Origin: Eupeodes corollae
Taxonomy: Eukaryota > Arthropoda > Insecta > Diptera > Syrphidae
DNA length: 64,000 bases
Assembly: GCF_945859685.1 (NCBI RefSeq)
Contig: NC_079148.1
Coordinates: 87,673,007 to 87,737,006 of the forward strand
Reading direction: 5' to 3'
Both the position numbers and the translations under genes were made by a program. Under the pieces are notes generated by a model. The model saw nothing but the letters and a program-made list of their open reading frames with translations, made no database searches and was not told the DNA's origin. The stretch's first letter is position 1, and the number at the start of each line of letters is the position of its first letter. Of the stretch, positions 22,561-34,799 are shown piece after piece.

Positions 22561-23933
22561 CCAAAGTAAAATTGTCGACCATAGATTACTAAAGGATAAT
22601 TTACAAGTTACTGGTACAAGTATTACAGTTTGAAATGCCGTTTTTCTGTATAAAAAAAGATGATAAGAATATTATGACCACTGCATCCGCATCCATCTGA
22701 ACCAAAATTAAAAAGTTTTTAATCAGAAACTCCAAGACCATGTTATACCATCGAGGAATAGCCACCATATTATTCTCTTTGGCCAGCACACAAACAAGGA
22801 TTACAAAAACTTGCAGAAGCAGATTGCACCTGTGTCAACACTGACAACCATCGATGACTGTGCTTTTTTAGCATAAAAATATATGTTGGCTTCTGCTAAA
22901 AGCTTTCGACTTAATGTGCAAACCTCATACAAACTCGCTCAAAACTCTCTCGCCAAACCAACAATCGAACAGAATTTAACATCATTCTGCAGGCTTTTCT
23001 CAAAAGTTTACCCGAGTATCTACCTCGTGAATGCAAGTGAATGATTATAACAACAAAAACAAGAAATATTGTATCTCAACAAACACACCACCATGAGCGG
23101 ATGGAAAGACTAAAAAAATTGCAAGTTTACGGGTTGTTGGCACTCTATGGCTCCCAATTATGACAGTGTGTTTTGTATAATGTGCACTGAATGTAGTAAC
23201 GTATAACGGAATTTTTATATGTGCTCCTTTTGCGGTCCCGCTCGGAATACAATTGCGATCGAAAAAAATATAGAAAACAAAAGTCAAAATCAAAAGAAAA
23301 TAAACAACAACAACAAAAATATACCAAAGAGAAAAGCACACACTAGCAACTGATATTTCGTACTAGTTGTGATGCAACAGGAATAACAACTGCCTATATA
23401 CAATAACTAGGCAACTCTAAACATTAATAACAAATGGTTACAAAATAAAATATAAATTTATATCAAGAAGCAACGTTTATGCGAAATTGAAAAAGATAAA
23501 GCTTCGAGTTAAAAGTTTTATCAACAAAATGTTTCGGATTTATCCTTTTCTTTTAAATTGAGATAATTATAAGTGAATCTGTGAATTTCTTGTGTACCAA
23601 AATTCCGATGCTTAGGATTTAGTTCAATATTTCTCGAAACATCGTAATCAAAGTGTTTTGTGTGAAGACTTCGTACTTTGCGATGTTTTTTAGTGAAACC
23701 AAAATATAAAAATGGATTTAAAAAAATTTAAAATTAAAATTGAAAGATTCTATAATAATAATTATAGATGATGGTCTCTCCAAGAGAAGTTAATTATTAT
23801 TAAAATAAATAAATATTTAAAAAAATGATTTGGTGACGAAGATATATGATTATAGTGGGTTTGAGGAAAACGAACTTGAAAAGAAACGTGTGTCGTGTGT
23901 GTTTGTTGTTTGCTAATTTAGACAGTAAAATTA
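22561..23933 (+). promoter_or_regulatory. Hr4: Putative promoter and 5' UTR region of the long Hr4 transcript
   Basis: This single-copy-looking stretch directly precedes the first candidate coding exon. It is less AT-rich at 22790-23340 and then A-rich toward the ATG at 23934, as is common for fly 5' leaders. Transcription start sites and non-coding exons cannot be located by eye. The assignment is inference from position only. Confidence 0.35.
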
Positions 23934-24024
23934 ATGTCAATCCTTACTGAAAAAGCGGCCAAAATATCATCTAGTCAGGTGTCACGGGAATCGAAAAATA
24001 TGCCTGGCCCAGCAGTGTGGTCTG
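23934..24024 (+). CDS. Hr4: Hr4 first coding exon (candidate, long isoform)
   Basis: ATG at 23934 opens a frame beginning MSILTEKAAKISSSQ and continuing through SRESKNMPGPAVWS, running to a strong donor TCTG|GTATGT at 24024/24025. It contributes 30 codons plus one base (phase 1). The next Hr4 exon starts at 49713 and requires exactly one incoming base: G joined to GA gives Gly, then Ile-Met-Thr-Leu. The upstream frame of that exon is therefore open through the junction. Phase match alone has a one-in-three chance, but the good donor, the A-rich leader before the ATG and the normal amino-acid composition support a real exon. The intron would be 25.7 kb, not unusual for ecdysone-pathway nuclear-receptor genes in flies. 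Confidence 0.65.
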
Positions 24025-24689
24025 GTATGTTAATATTTTTTTTTTTTTACCAAAACATTATCGGTTTTGTTTTCTTCATTCAAAAATTCAATTTATGCAA
24101 ATTTTGTTATATTTTTTCTATATAATTTTTTTAACAAAGACTTCCGCCACTTGCGAAAAAATACTAAGGTAAGTTTTAAGTGCAAATAAAAGAATTGTGT
24201 ATAGGTTTAGTCATTTGCATGAATGAAGTTTTAAAGTTTAAGGTCTTCGTGTCAGTGAACTTTTGATAAATATGCAAAAGCAAAAAAAAAAAGAAATCAA
24301 GTAGATATTTTCATGTGACAGTACGACTCACTCAATTAAGTTTCGAATGATTTAGAGGGATAAAATTAAAAATGAATTCGATTAAAAGAGTAATAGATTT
24401 TCCAATATAATTGCATCATGAATATTGAGCTTTATTAGAAATCTTAAAAACCTTATATTTCACAAAAGTTAGAACAAAACTTTAAAAAAAAGTAATATCA
24501 GGATTCAACAATATTTTAAAAATGTTTTCATGACTTAAATATTTAAGACGTTTTATTAAAATCAAGAAATAAAAACTGGTCTTTTATAAGTATTCATTTT
24601 TGTTTAGAGCAAATATTGACGGTTGAAATGGATAGTTATGTTTTTTTGATCATCTTTCTAGTTCTAAAATATGTGTTTCACAAAAATAT

Positions 24690-24853
24690 GTAGTACTCTC
24701 GGCTTGATTAGGACTGTTGTCATGCCAGAGGTCTTGAGTTCACGTACCACTTGCGAGGCATTAAAAAATCCTCCAATAGTAATACTTGTTATTAAAAGCG
24801 CTTTCCCAAATTAGCCGTTCAGATTCTGATTAAAAATGTAGATACATTTCGTG
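24690..24853 (+). mobile_element. tRNA-derived SINE, degraded copy
   Basis: Shares the head GTCATGCCAGAGGTCTTGAG, with a B-box-like segment at 24731-24748, and the body ATCCTCCAATAGTAATACTT followed by GTGCTTTC-like and TTAGCCGTTC segments, with the copies at 41580-41805 (same strand) and 30230-30511 (opposite strand). Point mutations in the B box suggest an old insertion. Confidence 0.6.
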
Positions 24854-25129
24854 CTTATTCCAACTTAAGACATCATTGCGCTGGAATTTTAGATATTTTA
24901 TCAAAACAATTTAAACAGTAGCTATTGAATTATCAACATAAAACTCAAAAATTCGTAATTCATAAGTATTTAAGTAAAATGTTCTTAGTTTTTAAAAATG
25001 TTTTTGCTTACATATGTACTTATCACACTCAAAATTATTTCAAATGATGGTCCACTGGTGATCTCATAGTTCATCTCACAGAACAGTGGAGCAAATCTTT
25101 ATATCGTTTTGAAGAAAGTAAGATTGTTT

Positions 25130-25775
25130 GATATTTAAAAAGCATTTTATAGGGTTTGGCATCAGGCCCTCTTATCGGAAATGCGTGCTTTCGGTTTTCA
25201 CAAATGCCTGCTTCTTTGGATTAGTAATTATCTTTCGGATCCGAATACAAGCAGTTCAAGTCTAAAAACCACAAAATAAATGCTGGTATGCCCCAGGGCT
25301 CTGTTTTATCTCCAACACTCTTTCTCATTTGTATTTATGATCTCCTGTCTGCAACTTCTAATCCAATACATTGTTTCGCTGATGATAGCACTATTAGCTT
25401 TTCATATGTGGAATTACAATGACAAAATATAATAAGTTCATAATTTCTGACCTAAACAACATTCTACAATTGCGAAGAAGAAACCGCGTGGAATTTAATG
25501 CTTTGAAAACCCAATGCTTTCTTGTATCGTTAAAGCGAGATATACTTTCCTTGCCTTTATCCATGGATGGAACTTGCATCGAGGAGACTGAACATCTCGA
25601 TATTCTCGGTATGTGTATCACCAACTACCTTTTGTGGAACGATCTCATACGCGATGTCGCCAAAAATGACAAAAGATGTTTGGGGTTTCTAGGGCGATGG
25701 ACGAAGTTTTTTTTCCCCCTCTGATCTGAAGGGTAGTAATATTTCCTTAAGTGTGCGCTTATTATAAAAAAAAAC
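25130..25775 (+). pseudogene. CR1/jockey-like LINE fragment, reverse transcriptase and 3' end
   Basis: Translations in more than one plus frame give FYRVWHQALLSEMRAFGFHK (about 25145), a decayed PQGSVLSP-type block near 25290, a catalytic loop read as FADDSTI (about 25375), then FIISDLNNILQLRRRNRVEF (about 25437). The AATTATAAAAAAA-type 3' terminus seen at 640 recurs near 25755. Frame changes (around 25260-25300 and 25400) make it nonfunctional. It is the same LINE family as the fragment at 1-655. Confidence 0.7.
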
Positions 25776-28700
25776 AAAGATGATAGGTTAGTAATTAAGT
25801 AATAAATGTACAATACGTACAAAAAAGTAAAGTGACAAAAACATGTATTTATGCGACAAGCCCCAAATCTAAATGTCAGTCTTATGCAAAAATAAAAATA
25901 CTTTTAAATCTAACTCCAAAAATAGTACATTAATCTAAGGACTGTAGGTTCTATAGGCTTATTTTCAGTTAAACTTGCATTTTAAAAAAGCAAATAAAGT
26001 TTATATATGATACTTAGGAAAATAGCGCTTATATGTAATACATTTTGCACTCGATGCCAGGCATATCAAGTTGTACTTAACTTAAGCATTGACAAAGTTT
26101 TGAAAAGTTATTCATAGTTCGATGGTTATTTCTTTAAAAAGTTGAAACAGATTTAATGTCCTTCTAAATCGGATCTGCGCAATTGAATCAAATTCAAAAT
26201 TACCTTTGTATCTACAACTTATGTATAGAAAGGCAGCTATATTGCTAAACTTTAACTAAAGATACAAAAATAAAACCTAATTTATCCATCACCCACAACA
26301 ATAGTTTTCTAAACAATATAATACAAAAGTTACTCGTAACTAAGTTTCTATAAGCAGGGTACTTTTTGTCAGTAAATTGGCACTTAAACAAGTTCAATAA
26401 ACTTACTAACGCATTTCACCAAAAATTGTTTCAAAAGCATTTCGTATAGACAATTCATCTTCTATATACCAATGAAAGCAAAAGGGAATTTCACTTAGTT
26501 CAAACAATGTAATTAGCCATTCAAGTCTCGTAGGTACCTTTTGTTTTGTTGTCTTGTCGCACACAAATCTACGTTAGATAAAACTTCAAGTATGTAGGTA
26601 CAGTAACGTACCTACTACTTATGAACATATAAGTAAATAAATGTTTAATAAAGTGATAAATATTGAGCCTCTATGGACCTGCAAAATGCCTTACTATAAA
26701 AACATATGTCTTCGATTTGCAACTTTATACCAATTTATCGTGGGTACATTTAGCAGGTTTTGTTTTATCAAACTAGGCATGTGACTCATATTCAACGAAA
26801 GAAAAAATATATTCCAATCAAAACGCATAATAAACCAAACTTGGTATCTATGCATGTACCTATACAATCTACGAGGTGTCTATTAATTTTATTAACTGTT
26901 CCAGTTAACAAATTTAGATACATTTGCTTCCTATTTCATATCAATTATGATCATCAAAACAGGTAAAGCAAAAGAGTGGGAAAACTTAAAAAACAACACT
27001 AACCATTTGCGCAGCACACAAGAATGATTCAGAAAATAAAAGCAAAAACGATACAAACTCAACTGCCTAGGTTTGGCTCTGGATACAACAAATGCAAGTG
27101 AAAGTTCTGCTATTTATACGAAAAAGGCGGAAAACTGAATGTGCAACGGCTATTTTGAATCTGAAAACCATTTCCTATAAAAAAAGCAATGAAAAATAAG
27201 AACAAGAGAAATATGCAAAAATTGATGAAAAATTAAATTAAAAAAAAAAACACACACACAAATTGAACACACATATTCATTATGTTATTTTTAAATGAAT
27301 TCATATCAAAATCCAAATGAAAAAGTGTTCGTGTACTCTAAACAAACGATCCATAAAGTATATATGCCAAATCCATGCCCATATACACACTTCGTGCACA
27401 TGAGGAAGAGAAAAACTTTCTCACTACCTTACCTATACCAACCAGGTATGACGCGTCTCGTGCCTCGCGTGCATCATCTGTACAGATATAGAGCTGTTAG
27501 GTGAAGAGGTAGAGTTTATAACTGTATCAAGTTGTATTCCATCCAACACTGTAGGAAACATGTGTATATACAGTATACCAACACGGTCACCTACACCTAC
27601 TAAAGCAGCAAATAAAAGTGAAATGCATCAATACACGCACAGCTGAGTATGTATGCAGTATGTGAAGTGGGGAGGGGAACATTAATTATTCACAGCATAA
27701 AATGTTTATATGGCTGTGGATTTCACTATGCTCTATGCAGACTGCAAGAGAAAAGCTTTTTTGCACTTTGCATCATCCCTCGTACCGCTTACACTCAAGC
27801 CAACCATTTCGCATTGTGCTCACATACACCAATGTGTGTTTTTCTAATAGGTACGTTAAAGGGGTTTATGCCTACATCCATGTATCTTATGTAACGTTTT
27901 GCAACTTTGTAATTATGGATGTATAGCAGGGTAAATGTACTGATAACCACCACCTACCGCCCTTTCCGTACCCTGGTATTGGATAACAAATTAGTCTGAT
28001 CATTAAAAGATACCTATTTTTAATATAAAGTAACATTAAATCTTAATATTGTTAATAAAGGAATTATCTACCTTCCTATTTCACTGTCACACTAGACTAC
28101 TCGACAACTTAGTTTCGGTGCCCTGTATTTCGTGTCTTCTAAGATAGCATTTAGGCGTAAAGTGTTTGCACTTTTCTCTACAGAGTTGCTTTAATTATGT
28201 CTGTCGTTCACTCAAATTTTTGGCAATAAAATTAGTTAATTTTTTTTATGGGAGAGGTTTATTTTTATGACTGAGTTGTTTTTAACAAAAACTTACATTC
28301 AAATTTATGAAGCAGAAAAACTGGCGTAAAGTTTTAAGCGATTTAGTAAAATGTTGAGCTGTTTTTAGCGATTTGCTAAGCTTAAAATACGATTTACCCA
28401 ATTTTAAACGATCTTAACATCTTACTATTTCTTAACAATATTCTTAAGTTAAAATCACGGAATTGCTAGTTTTAGGAATTAGTATACAATGATAGATTCT
28501 AATTAATAGGTCCGTTTGAGTGTTTTTGCTTTGTCTATTTTTAAAAAATGTCACTTTTAAGACATGTTTGGATGCTTGTTTTTTAATAAAAGGCAATTAG
28601 CAATTTACTCGCAAGTAAAATGAATGGAAAATTCTTTGACGTTAGACATAAAGGTCTTAAGTCAGAAACTGCTGTTTTTCTTAAAACCAAATTGAAAGTT

Positions 28701-28938
28701 GATTAGCTACTTGCAAATCTGGATTAAACTAATGTAAAAAAAATAATAATGGTAAATAAGTTGTGAAACTTCAAATTCATAAGTTTTTACGGTTTTTTTG
28801 ATGACTTAAGTCTTTAGGAACCTTTCCTTTCGTATTATTTGAAAAAAAAAATGTTTCTTTGTATGACTTAAGTCTGAAAATAAAACATTTTCATTTAGTT
28901 TTAAATAAGAAATAAATAAAGTTAAGAAGAATTAGTAT
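25776..28938. other. Intronic DNA, no gene seen; single-copy part 26500-27960
   Basis: 26500-27960 is less AT-rich than its surroundings and carries CA-rich and tetranucleotide-like runs. It shares nothing with the other repeats here and could contain intronic enhancers. Frames such as 27649-27894 have no recognisable domain. Confidence 0.35.
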
Positions 28939-29360
28939 TTATGTAGTTTCTGTTTCTTCGTCTTCATCTACCAAATCGGGTTCATCGTTTGTTGCGGTGT
29001 TAGAAGTTGGTAAATTTTTATAAAAGTCGTGAAACACAGGTGGTACTTAGCTTAAAAGAGAACACAAATCCATCTTTTTCTCGTCAGATATCGGGACTAA
29101 CGTTCTGTAGTTTGCTTGGAGTGGATAATCTTTGAGAAATTTTTTTTCCCCTTCATAGGATGCTTAAAATCTTGAAGTCTTCGATGTGGTTTAAGTTGTT
29201 TTTGTATCGCACCAACCCATTCTGCTGGTATTGCAGCACATTATGCCAAAAAAACTGCTCGTTAATAGTATTTTTTTCGCACACAAAAACTGTCTTCAGT
29301 AAAGCAACAAAATCAAAGAATCCCTCTTGCTGCATTTCATGAACTTGGAACTTTTTTTTT
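28939..29360 (-). pseudogene. Unidentified decayed coding relic, probably a transposon ORF C-terminus
   Basis: Protein-like segments occur in different minus-strand frames: MQQEGFFDFVALLKTVFVCE and NEQFFWHNVLQYQQNGLVRY (about 29335-29200), FLKDYPLQANYRTLVPISDE (about 29140-29080), and FHDFYKNLPTSNTATNDEPD running into an acidic tail ending at a TAA at 28939-28941. At least two frame disruptions separate them (near 29165 and 29045). The joined order and an acidic C-terminus just before a stop look like the end of a once-continuous protein. I do not recognise the family; a DNA-transposon or other mobile-element protein is most likely because it sits alone in an intron. Confidence 0.45.
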
Positions 29361-30229
29361 AAGCCAGCTGTTCTTACTAGCTGGAATCAATCGTGGGGCT
29401 GATAAACAGGTGTTTTAGTTTTTTTAATCAACTTAAGACGTTAATACCTAACCTAATATGCATTTTTCAGGCTTATTGCCTTAATACTAATTTATTACGA
29501 TTGAAAGCAGTTGTGCTAGTCGTAAGTACCAAACGAAAGAGAAAAAATAGGTTATTAAACCCTTTGAAAAGCGCAAAATGCATTTTTTTGACATTAGACG
29601 GTTTTACCTTAGTAAATTGCTAAGTATTTAACAAAGTGCTTACTAGTAAATTGTTGAGAGTAAGCGCTTAACAAAAGGTATTTTTAATGTTAGAAAGAGT
29701 TTGAATTCATGCAAATGTTAAGTTAAAGTTAAAGTTCATGTAAATATTATCATCTCAATCAAAAGCAAAAATCATCAGTACCATATACATATATGTATAA
29801 ATATACCTGCTATTCTATAGAATAAAATGTATTCTTTTCTAATTTCAAAACGTAATGGTTGCCATTTTTAAGGGAATGTATTAATTAGTTAAAAAAAAAC
29901 CTTCTAGCCTAAGTCGCTATCTTAACATTGACCAAAATGTTGCTTAAACCTTTTTGAATTTGGCTTCTTTAACTTAACTATTATTTTACTAAAACAAAAC
30001 ATATGTTTGGAAAATAAGCTTTGTATTAACTTTTCTTTGAAAATAAAGAAAATTATGTTTGCACATCAAGCTTAAATTCCTACATACAACTTTTCTTAAA
30101 CCTTTTAGTTTAAATGTATTAACGCTCACTTTTTGTAACTTGTGTTTATGTTTGCACAGATCTGATCATCAGTAAAATATTCCATTTTTGAAATAAATAG
30201 GGAAAATATGAGACGAGAGCTGAACGAGG

Positions 30230-30511
30230 CTAAGACAAGACTTAAAACAATTAGGTGGCGTAACAGTCCGTTAAGATCTAGGGCCTAGTAACTCAGAACT
30301 CTGAACTATTCCTGTGTTCAAGTTTTGTTGTCAGGGATGGAAGGGACCTGAAGTTTTATGCGGAATACGAATGGCTAATTTGAGAAAGTACTTTTTCATG
30401 ACAAGAATTACTCTTGGAGGATTTGTCAATTTTAGGTAACGCAGACAGGAATTGAACCCAAGACCTCCGGCATGACAGTACAACTCACTAACCATCACTA
30501 ACGGGTACTAC
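30230..30511 (-). mobile_element. tRNA-derived SINE, best-preserved copy
   Basis: Read on the minus strand, the head is TTAGTGAGTTGTACTGTCAT, then GCCGGAGGTCTT and GGGTTCAATTCC at 30449-30460, which fits the RNA polymerase III B-box consensus GGTTCRANNCC. The body AATCCTCCAAGAGTAATTCT is shared with the 24.7 and 41.6 kb copies. The 3' part includes GAGTTACTAGGCCCTAGATC. About 280 bp. Confidence 0.7.
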
Positions 30512-30569
30512 TAAGACAAGAGTTGGAAAAAAGTATTTCCTGCTGTCCTTAATCGTAGGCTTCAATAAA

Positions 30570-30745
30570 TTTAGTGGTGCTACTGATCGTTTAGACCCAG
30601 GGCCTAGTGATTTACAAATTTTATTTACATTTACAAGCTTCATTACTGGTGATAACCTACAATTTGTATACCCGATCCGAATGGCTGATTCGAATCACTC
30701 TTTATGAAAATTTTTCAAGTCCTCGACAAAGGCTCAGAACTCAGT
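30570..30745 (-). mobile_element. Second, head-less SINE fragment next to the first
   Basis: GGGCCTAGTGATTTACAA and CCGAATGGCTGATTCGAA correspond to the body and tail of the neighbouring SINE (GGGCCTAGTAACTCAGAA, ACGAATGGCTAATTTGAG) in the same orientation. The tRNA-like head is missing. Confidence 0.5.
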
Positions 30746-31751
30746 GTTACGCAGTTATCATCACACTACGGATTCTCCTACAATGTTTTCTAAAATTATT
30801 TTTTTAATCTATTAAGTACTTGGTTCGTTTTTTGATGCTGAAGAGAAAACGTCGTTTTCCTGAATACATTGTATTTAAAAATTAAGCTTCAATTTCTTTT
30901 ATTTTAAAATGTTCTTAAATATCCAAAAGTTATTTTCAAATCGCCTCTGGGTGACTCTTTAATCGGGTTGCATTAGAAATAATCTTTACAACAATATCTA
31001 AAAACCTTTGAACGCTTTGAAACACAGACACTAAATTCACTCCACTTTATCTGCCTTTCAACATCCATATAATACCTACCTACCTACCCACATAGTCAGG
31101 TTAAACCCTTTAAAATTCAATACACTTTTAAAAGTAGGCCTCTTCCTGGTTTGGGATACAATCCGTCATCCCTTAGTGCTTCACCTAACCATATCCAAAA
31201 CGTTCACTATCATCAACCTACTCTCGCTAGCAACATTGTATATAGCACCTATGTTGCTAACGATCGCTAATTTCTTCCGCCTCCCACCATCTTTATACAT
31301 GCATCATAGATTAGATACATCCTGATGTGTGAAAGCTTTTGCATCTCAGTGTGTATGAATACTTTATACATTTCAAAATATAAAACTTCTGTGTAACTGT
31401 GTTGACGTAGTTTTTCACCAACACACTCATTCCACCGCGGTCGTTCGCTCTATCAATTGAATAACTGTGTCAACTTGTACATAAACAAAAAAAAAAAGAA
31501 GAAATAGATAGATTGAACGATTTTTGTTTTATTTCTTTTATTTTGCTTTTGGGTTTAGCTGTTTCTCTTTTATTTGTGCTTCGCTTTCGTTACGGGTGAA
31601 CATTTAAAAGACCAGAAAAAAGGGAAAAAAGAAACAAATATAGGAAGTGAAGTATTATGCAGTTGGGTCTATTAAGTGGTAGGAGTGGAGTGGGGGGTTG
31701 GATTGTAATGCCGCGCTGTTATTTTCTTATTTTCCTATGTTGCTAGCTTTT

Positions 31752-32262
31752 CCCCATTTCTCCGGGGCGGCGCGGCGTGGTGGTCGGTCGGTTGGGTCTT
31801 TATGTTTGTAGTCGTTGCGTCGTCGGTCGGTGCCGGCGGTGTTCTATCTCTTTCACTTTAACAATAACATTATGTGGGGGGCTTTATGTGCCTTTGCAAC
31901 ACAGAAAGTCAACCAAAGAAATGTGCATACCAAGGTATAGATTCAAATGTATCTATGAAACATTTTATAATTTTTCGGGATATCTTTTTTCACTTTTGTT
32001 TTAGTTTTCTTTTTTCTTTCTTTTTTCTGATGTCTGTGTTGTTTCTCATTAGTTTTTTTTTTTTTTTTAATCGAACTATGAAACTTTGATAGATTCCCCA
32101 AGGGGCAAAAGGGGCTCACATCGGAGACAGGGACCAGTCACTTAAACAGCCAGAGTGAGCCAGCCAAGGCAGGCCAGGCCAGGCCAAAACATAGTGCGGT
32201 GCAAAGTTAGTTTATATCATAGAAATACCATTGAAGACTCACAGAGAGTGAGAGAGTGAGTG
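31752..32262 (+). promoter_or_regulatory. Hr4: GC-rich block and GA-repeat: candidate internal Hr4 promoter region
   Basis: 31755-31845 is strikingly GC-rich for this window (CCGGGGCGGCGCGGCGTGG, then repeated GGTCGGTCGGT). It is followed by AGGCC repeats at 32170-32186 and a GAGAGTGAGAGAGTGAGTGA run at 32243-32262, which resembles GAGA-factor sites found at fly promoters. It lies about 1.1-1.6 kb upstream of the alternative first-exon candidate at 33354. The promoter role is inference. Confidence 0.35.
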
Positions 32263-33353
32263 ACTTGTTGTGTGTGCTTTCTTCTGTGCACATTATGTAC
32301 TCCTTTCATTTCACTTTATTCCGTTCGTATGTACGCACGTTGGGCGCGGAATAAAATAACAGTTTTCCTTTCATTTGAAAAACAAATTCATTTTTCATTC
32401 AAAAATAAGAATACATTTCTGAGAAAAAAAAAACAAGCAAACATTAAAGAGTGTTCATTAGAAATGTTGGCCGAAATTTCGGTTGCATAATTCTAATTAA
32501 AAATTTATTTTATTTTTATTTTTTAAGGCGGTGTGTTTATTAAAACTCAATTCGGTTAAAAATATTCAAAACGATTGATTTTTATAAACGAATCATTCTT
32601 GACTCTTCGTATTTAATTCAAATTTCAACCGTCAACTGTCAAATGTCAACTGTCGAAGTGGATTTCCTATTTGTCTATTTTCAAATATTTCGGCCAATAA
32701 CTATAAATACGAGTATACGCGAACAAAAAGCTTAGAATGTTGACGTTTAGTTTAAGAACGAATATAACAGAATTACTTCCTGCCATGGTTCTTTTCCGAA
32801 ACACAAATTCAAGTGCTGCCAAATCAAAATTAAAATCGGAAAATAATACTAAATTTATTTAAATAAAAAATGATTGTTGTAAAAGTGTATCAATGGATAT
32901 TTAATTTGTGACCTATTTCAACAAAGGAGCTCAAAGTATATCTTCGGTCATACCTACCTGAGTGGGAAAATTTAAAACGATTGAATAAATGTGCATAAAA
33001 ACAAGTGTCTTCAACTGATCTTATATTAAATAAATAAACAAAAATTCCGTCCTAACGAAAAGACTTAGTAAAAAGTGACTTAAATACAAAAATGGGTTTA
33101 AAATGAATAAACCTATAGTATGCATTTCTTCTTTTCGCATTAAATTCTATATGTAAATATAAATAGAAGCAAACTCAAAGACTGATTGCATTTTTTGTGA
33201 AAAACCAATTATTTTCTATTAAAAATTCAGAAACACAAAAATTATGTTAGTAACGAAACTATTTCGTTTGTATCCGTAAAACACGAAACTAAAAATTGTG
33301 TTCATCGATTAAAACTAAAACAAAAATAAACGAAAACAATAAACTTATTTCAA

Positions 33354-33828
33354 ATGTCAGCCAATCAATTGGCAGATATCAAAAATAATCCATCGGAAAT
33401 CGTAGGATTAAATTCACCAAATGCAAACAATTTTGATAAAAATGATGAAAAAGAACAACAGGAGCAACAGCCAAAACATAAGGAACACCAACGATCAACA
33501 ATTGTTAACTGTTTTACTTCAACAACCACAAATGGCATAAGTTGTGTAAATTTAATTAATTGTACAAATTCGGATTCATCAATTTTATCAACAACGCAAA
33601 CAAACGAACAAAATTTAAATAGTAATGAAAACTCACCCGAAGGAAAACTAACAACAACAACAGCAACATCAATTATAAAAAGTCCATTAAATAAAACATT
33701 ACTCAAGAAATGCAACAATAGTGAGACTAAACTTATAAACAAATGTACAAAATGCAATAACAATAATAATATTCACTATAATAATTTTAATTGTTATTAT
33801 AGGAAAAAATCGCGTATGCCTATATGCC
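33354..33828 (+). CDS. Candidate alternative first coding exon of Hr4, or upstream ORF
   Basis: ATG at 33354 begins MSANQLADIKNNPSEIVGLN. The frame is Asn/Ser/Thr-rich and ends MPICR followed by TAG at 33831-33833 if unspliced (159 residues). A possible donor C|GTTAGT at 33828/33829 leaves one base, so joining to 49713 gives Arg-Ile-Met-Thr-Leu in the Hr4 frame. The donor is weak (T at +3). The preceding 200 nt are A-rich like a fly leader. Against it, the amino-acid composition (Asn runs such as CNNNNNIHYNN) could arise from AT-rich DNA, and it might be an upstream ORF of the transcript whose donor is at 34162. No domain is recognised. Confidence 0.4.
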
Positions 33829-34149
33829 GTTAGTATAATTATTTTCTTATAAACAAAATTGATGAAATTATTTTTGGTTGCATTTTTTCATATAAAACAA
33901 ATTTAAGTGAATTTAAGAAAACATCATTTTTAACAACCCCCCCATACACAAGTGCAATATTTTGATGTAGTGAAACAAATTGGCAAATTGTTCGGATTTA
34001 TTAAAATTTGATAAAACAAAAAATCACACAAAATTGGAAATAATCAAAATTCTGCACCAAAAAAAAAAAACAAAAATCAAAACACACAAATTGGCATCAA
34101 AATTAAATTACTTACAATTTGAACAAAATTTTGATTTTAAAATTTAAAC

Positions 34150-34162
34150 ATGACTTCCATAG
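34150..34162 (+). CDS. Hr4: Candidate micro coding exon (Met-Thr-Ser-Ile) of an Hr4 isoform
   Basis: ATGACTTCCATAG is followed by GTAAAT, a good donor (AG|GTAAAT). It ends in phase 1, and joining to 49713 gives Met-Thr-Ser-Ile-Gly-Ile-Met-Thr-Leu. If used, the exon would include an A-rich leader upstream and perhaps the 33354 frame as an upstream ORF. Very short, so support is only the ATG, the donor and the phase. Confidence 0.35.
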
Positions 34163-34799
34163 GTAAATTATTTTTAAATGTTATTTTTAGTTACAAAAAT
34201 ATTTATATACTTTTAAAATATAATTGCTTCGAAACGATTTACGTGAAGTTTACTTTCAATCTTTTAGCGAGGCTTTTCTAGAAGGATTAATTTAAATATT
34301 ATTTTATTTTCTTATCAACTTTATTAAAGAAAAAGTAATTTTATTCTCTGAACTTTATTTTTTGAAGCTCTACTCATTGAAAGTTAATTTTCATTTTATT
34401 TTTTTAAGATCATGCGTTATTGACGTATGTTTTTGGAATAAACTTACACATATTTCCTGTTTGATGTTGAAATTTTATATTTAAGAAATAGCAAATACAC
34501 ATAATATAGAAGAAACCTTGCCAACCAAAAGAACAACAAAAAAATAAGTATGCGCCATATTGTTTTAGTTTAAAGCCAATATATTTACGTCTTCAGGACC
34601 TTTACCAAAAACGTCAGAATTGTTTTTCAGGGATGCTTTGGAAATGGCATTCCTTTTATATTTAGCTGCATTGTTCTAAGTTTAAGACTAACTATTTTAA
34701 CACATGAAAGAAATGATATGTAAAGTTTCAATCATTAAAATTAAGGACACTTTTTTCTAATAGTGTTGAAAATTGATATCAGCTTAAAATTAAACAATT

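Noticed and set aside
27649..27926. Two overlapping plus-strand frames of 74-81 codons
   Set aside because: No recognisable domain, no convincing splice sites and no repeat relation; treated as chance frames.
29393..29623. 76-codon plus-strand frame next to the 29 kb relic
   Set aside because: On the opposite strand from the relic, with no domain; likely chance.
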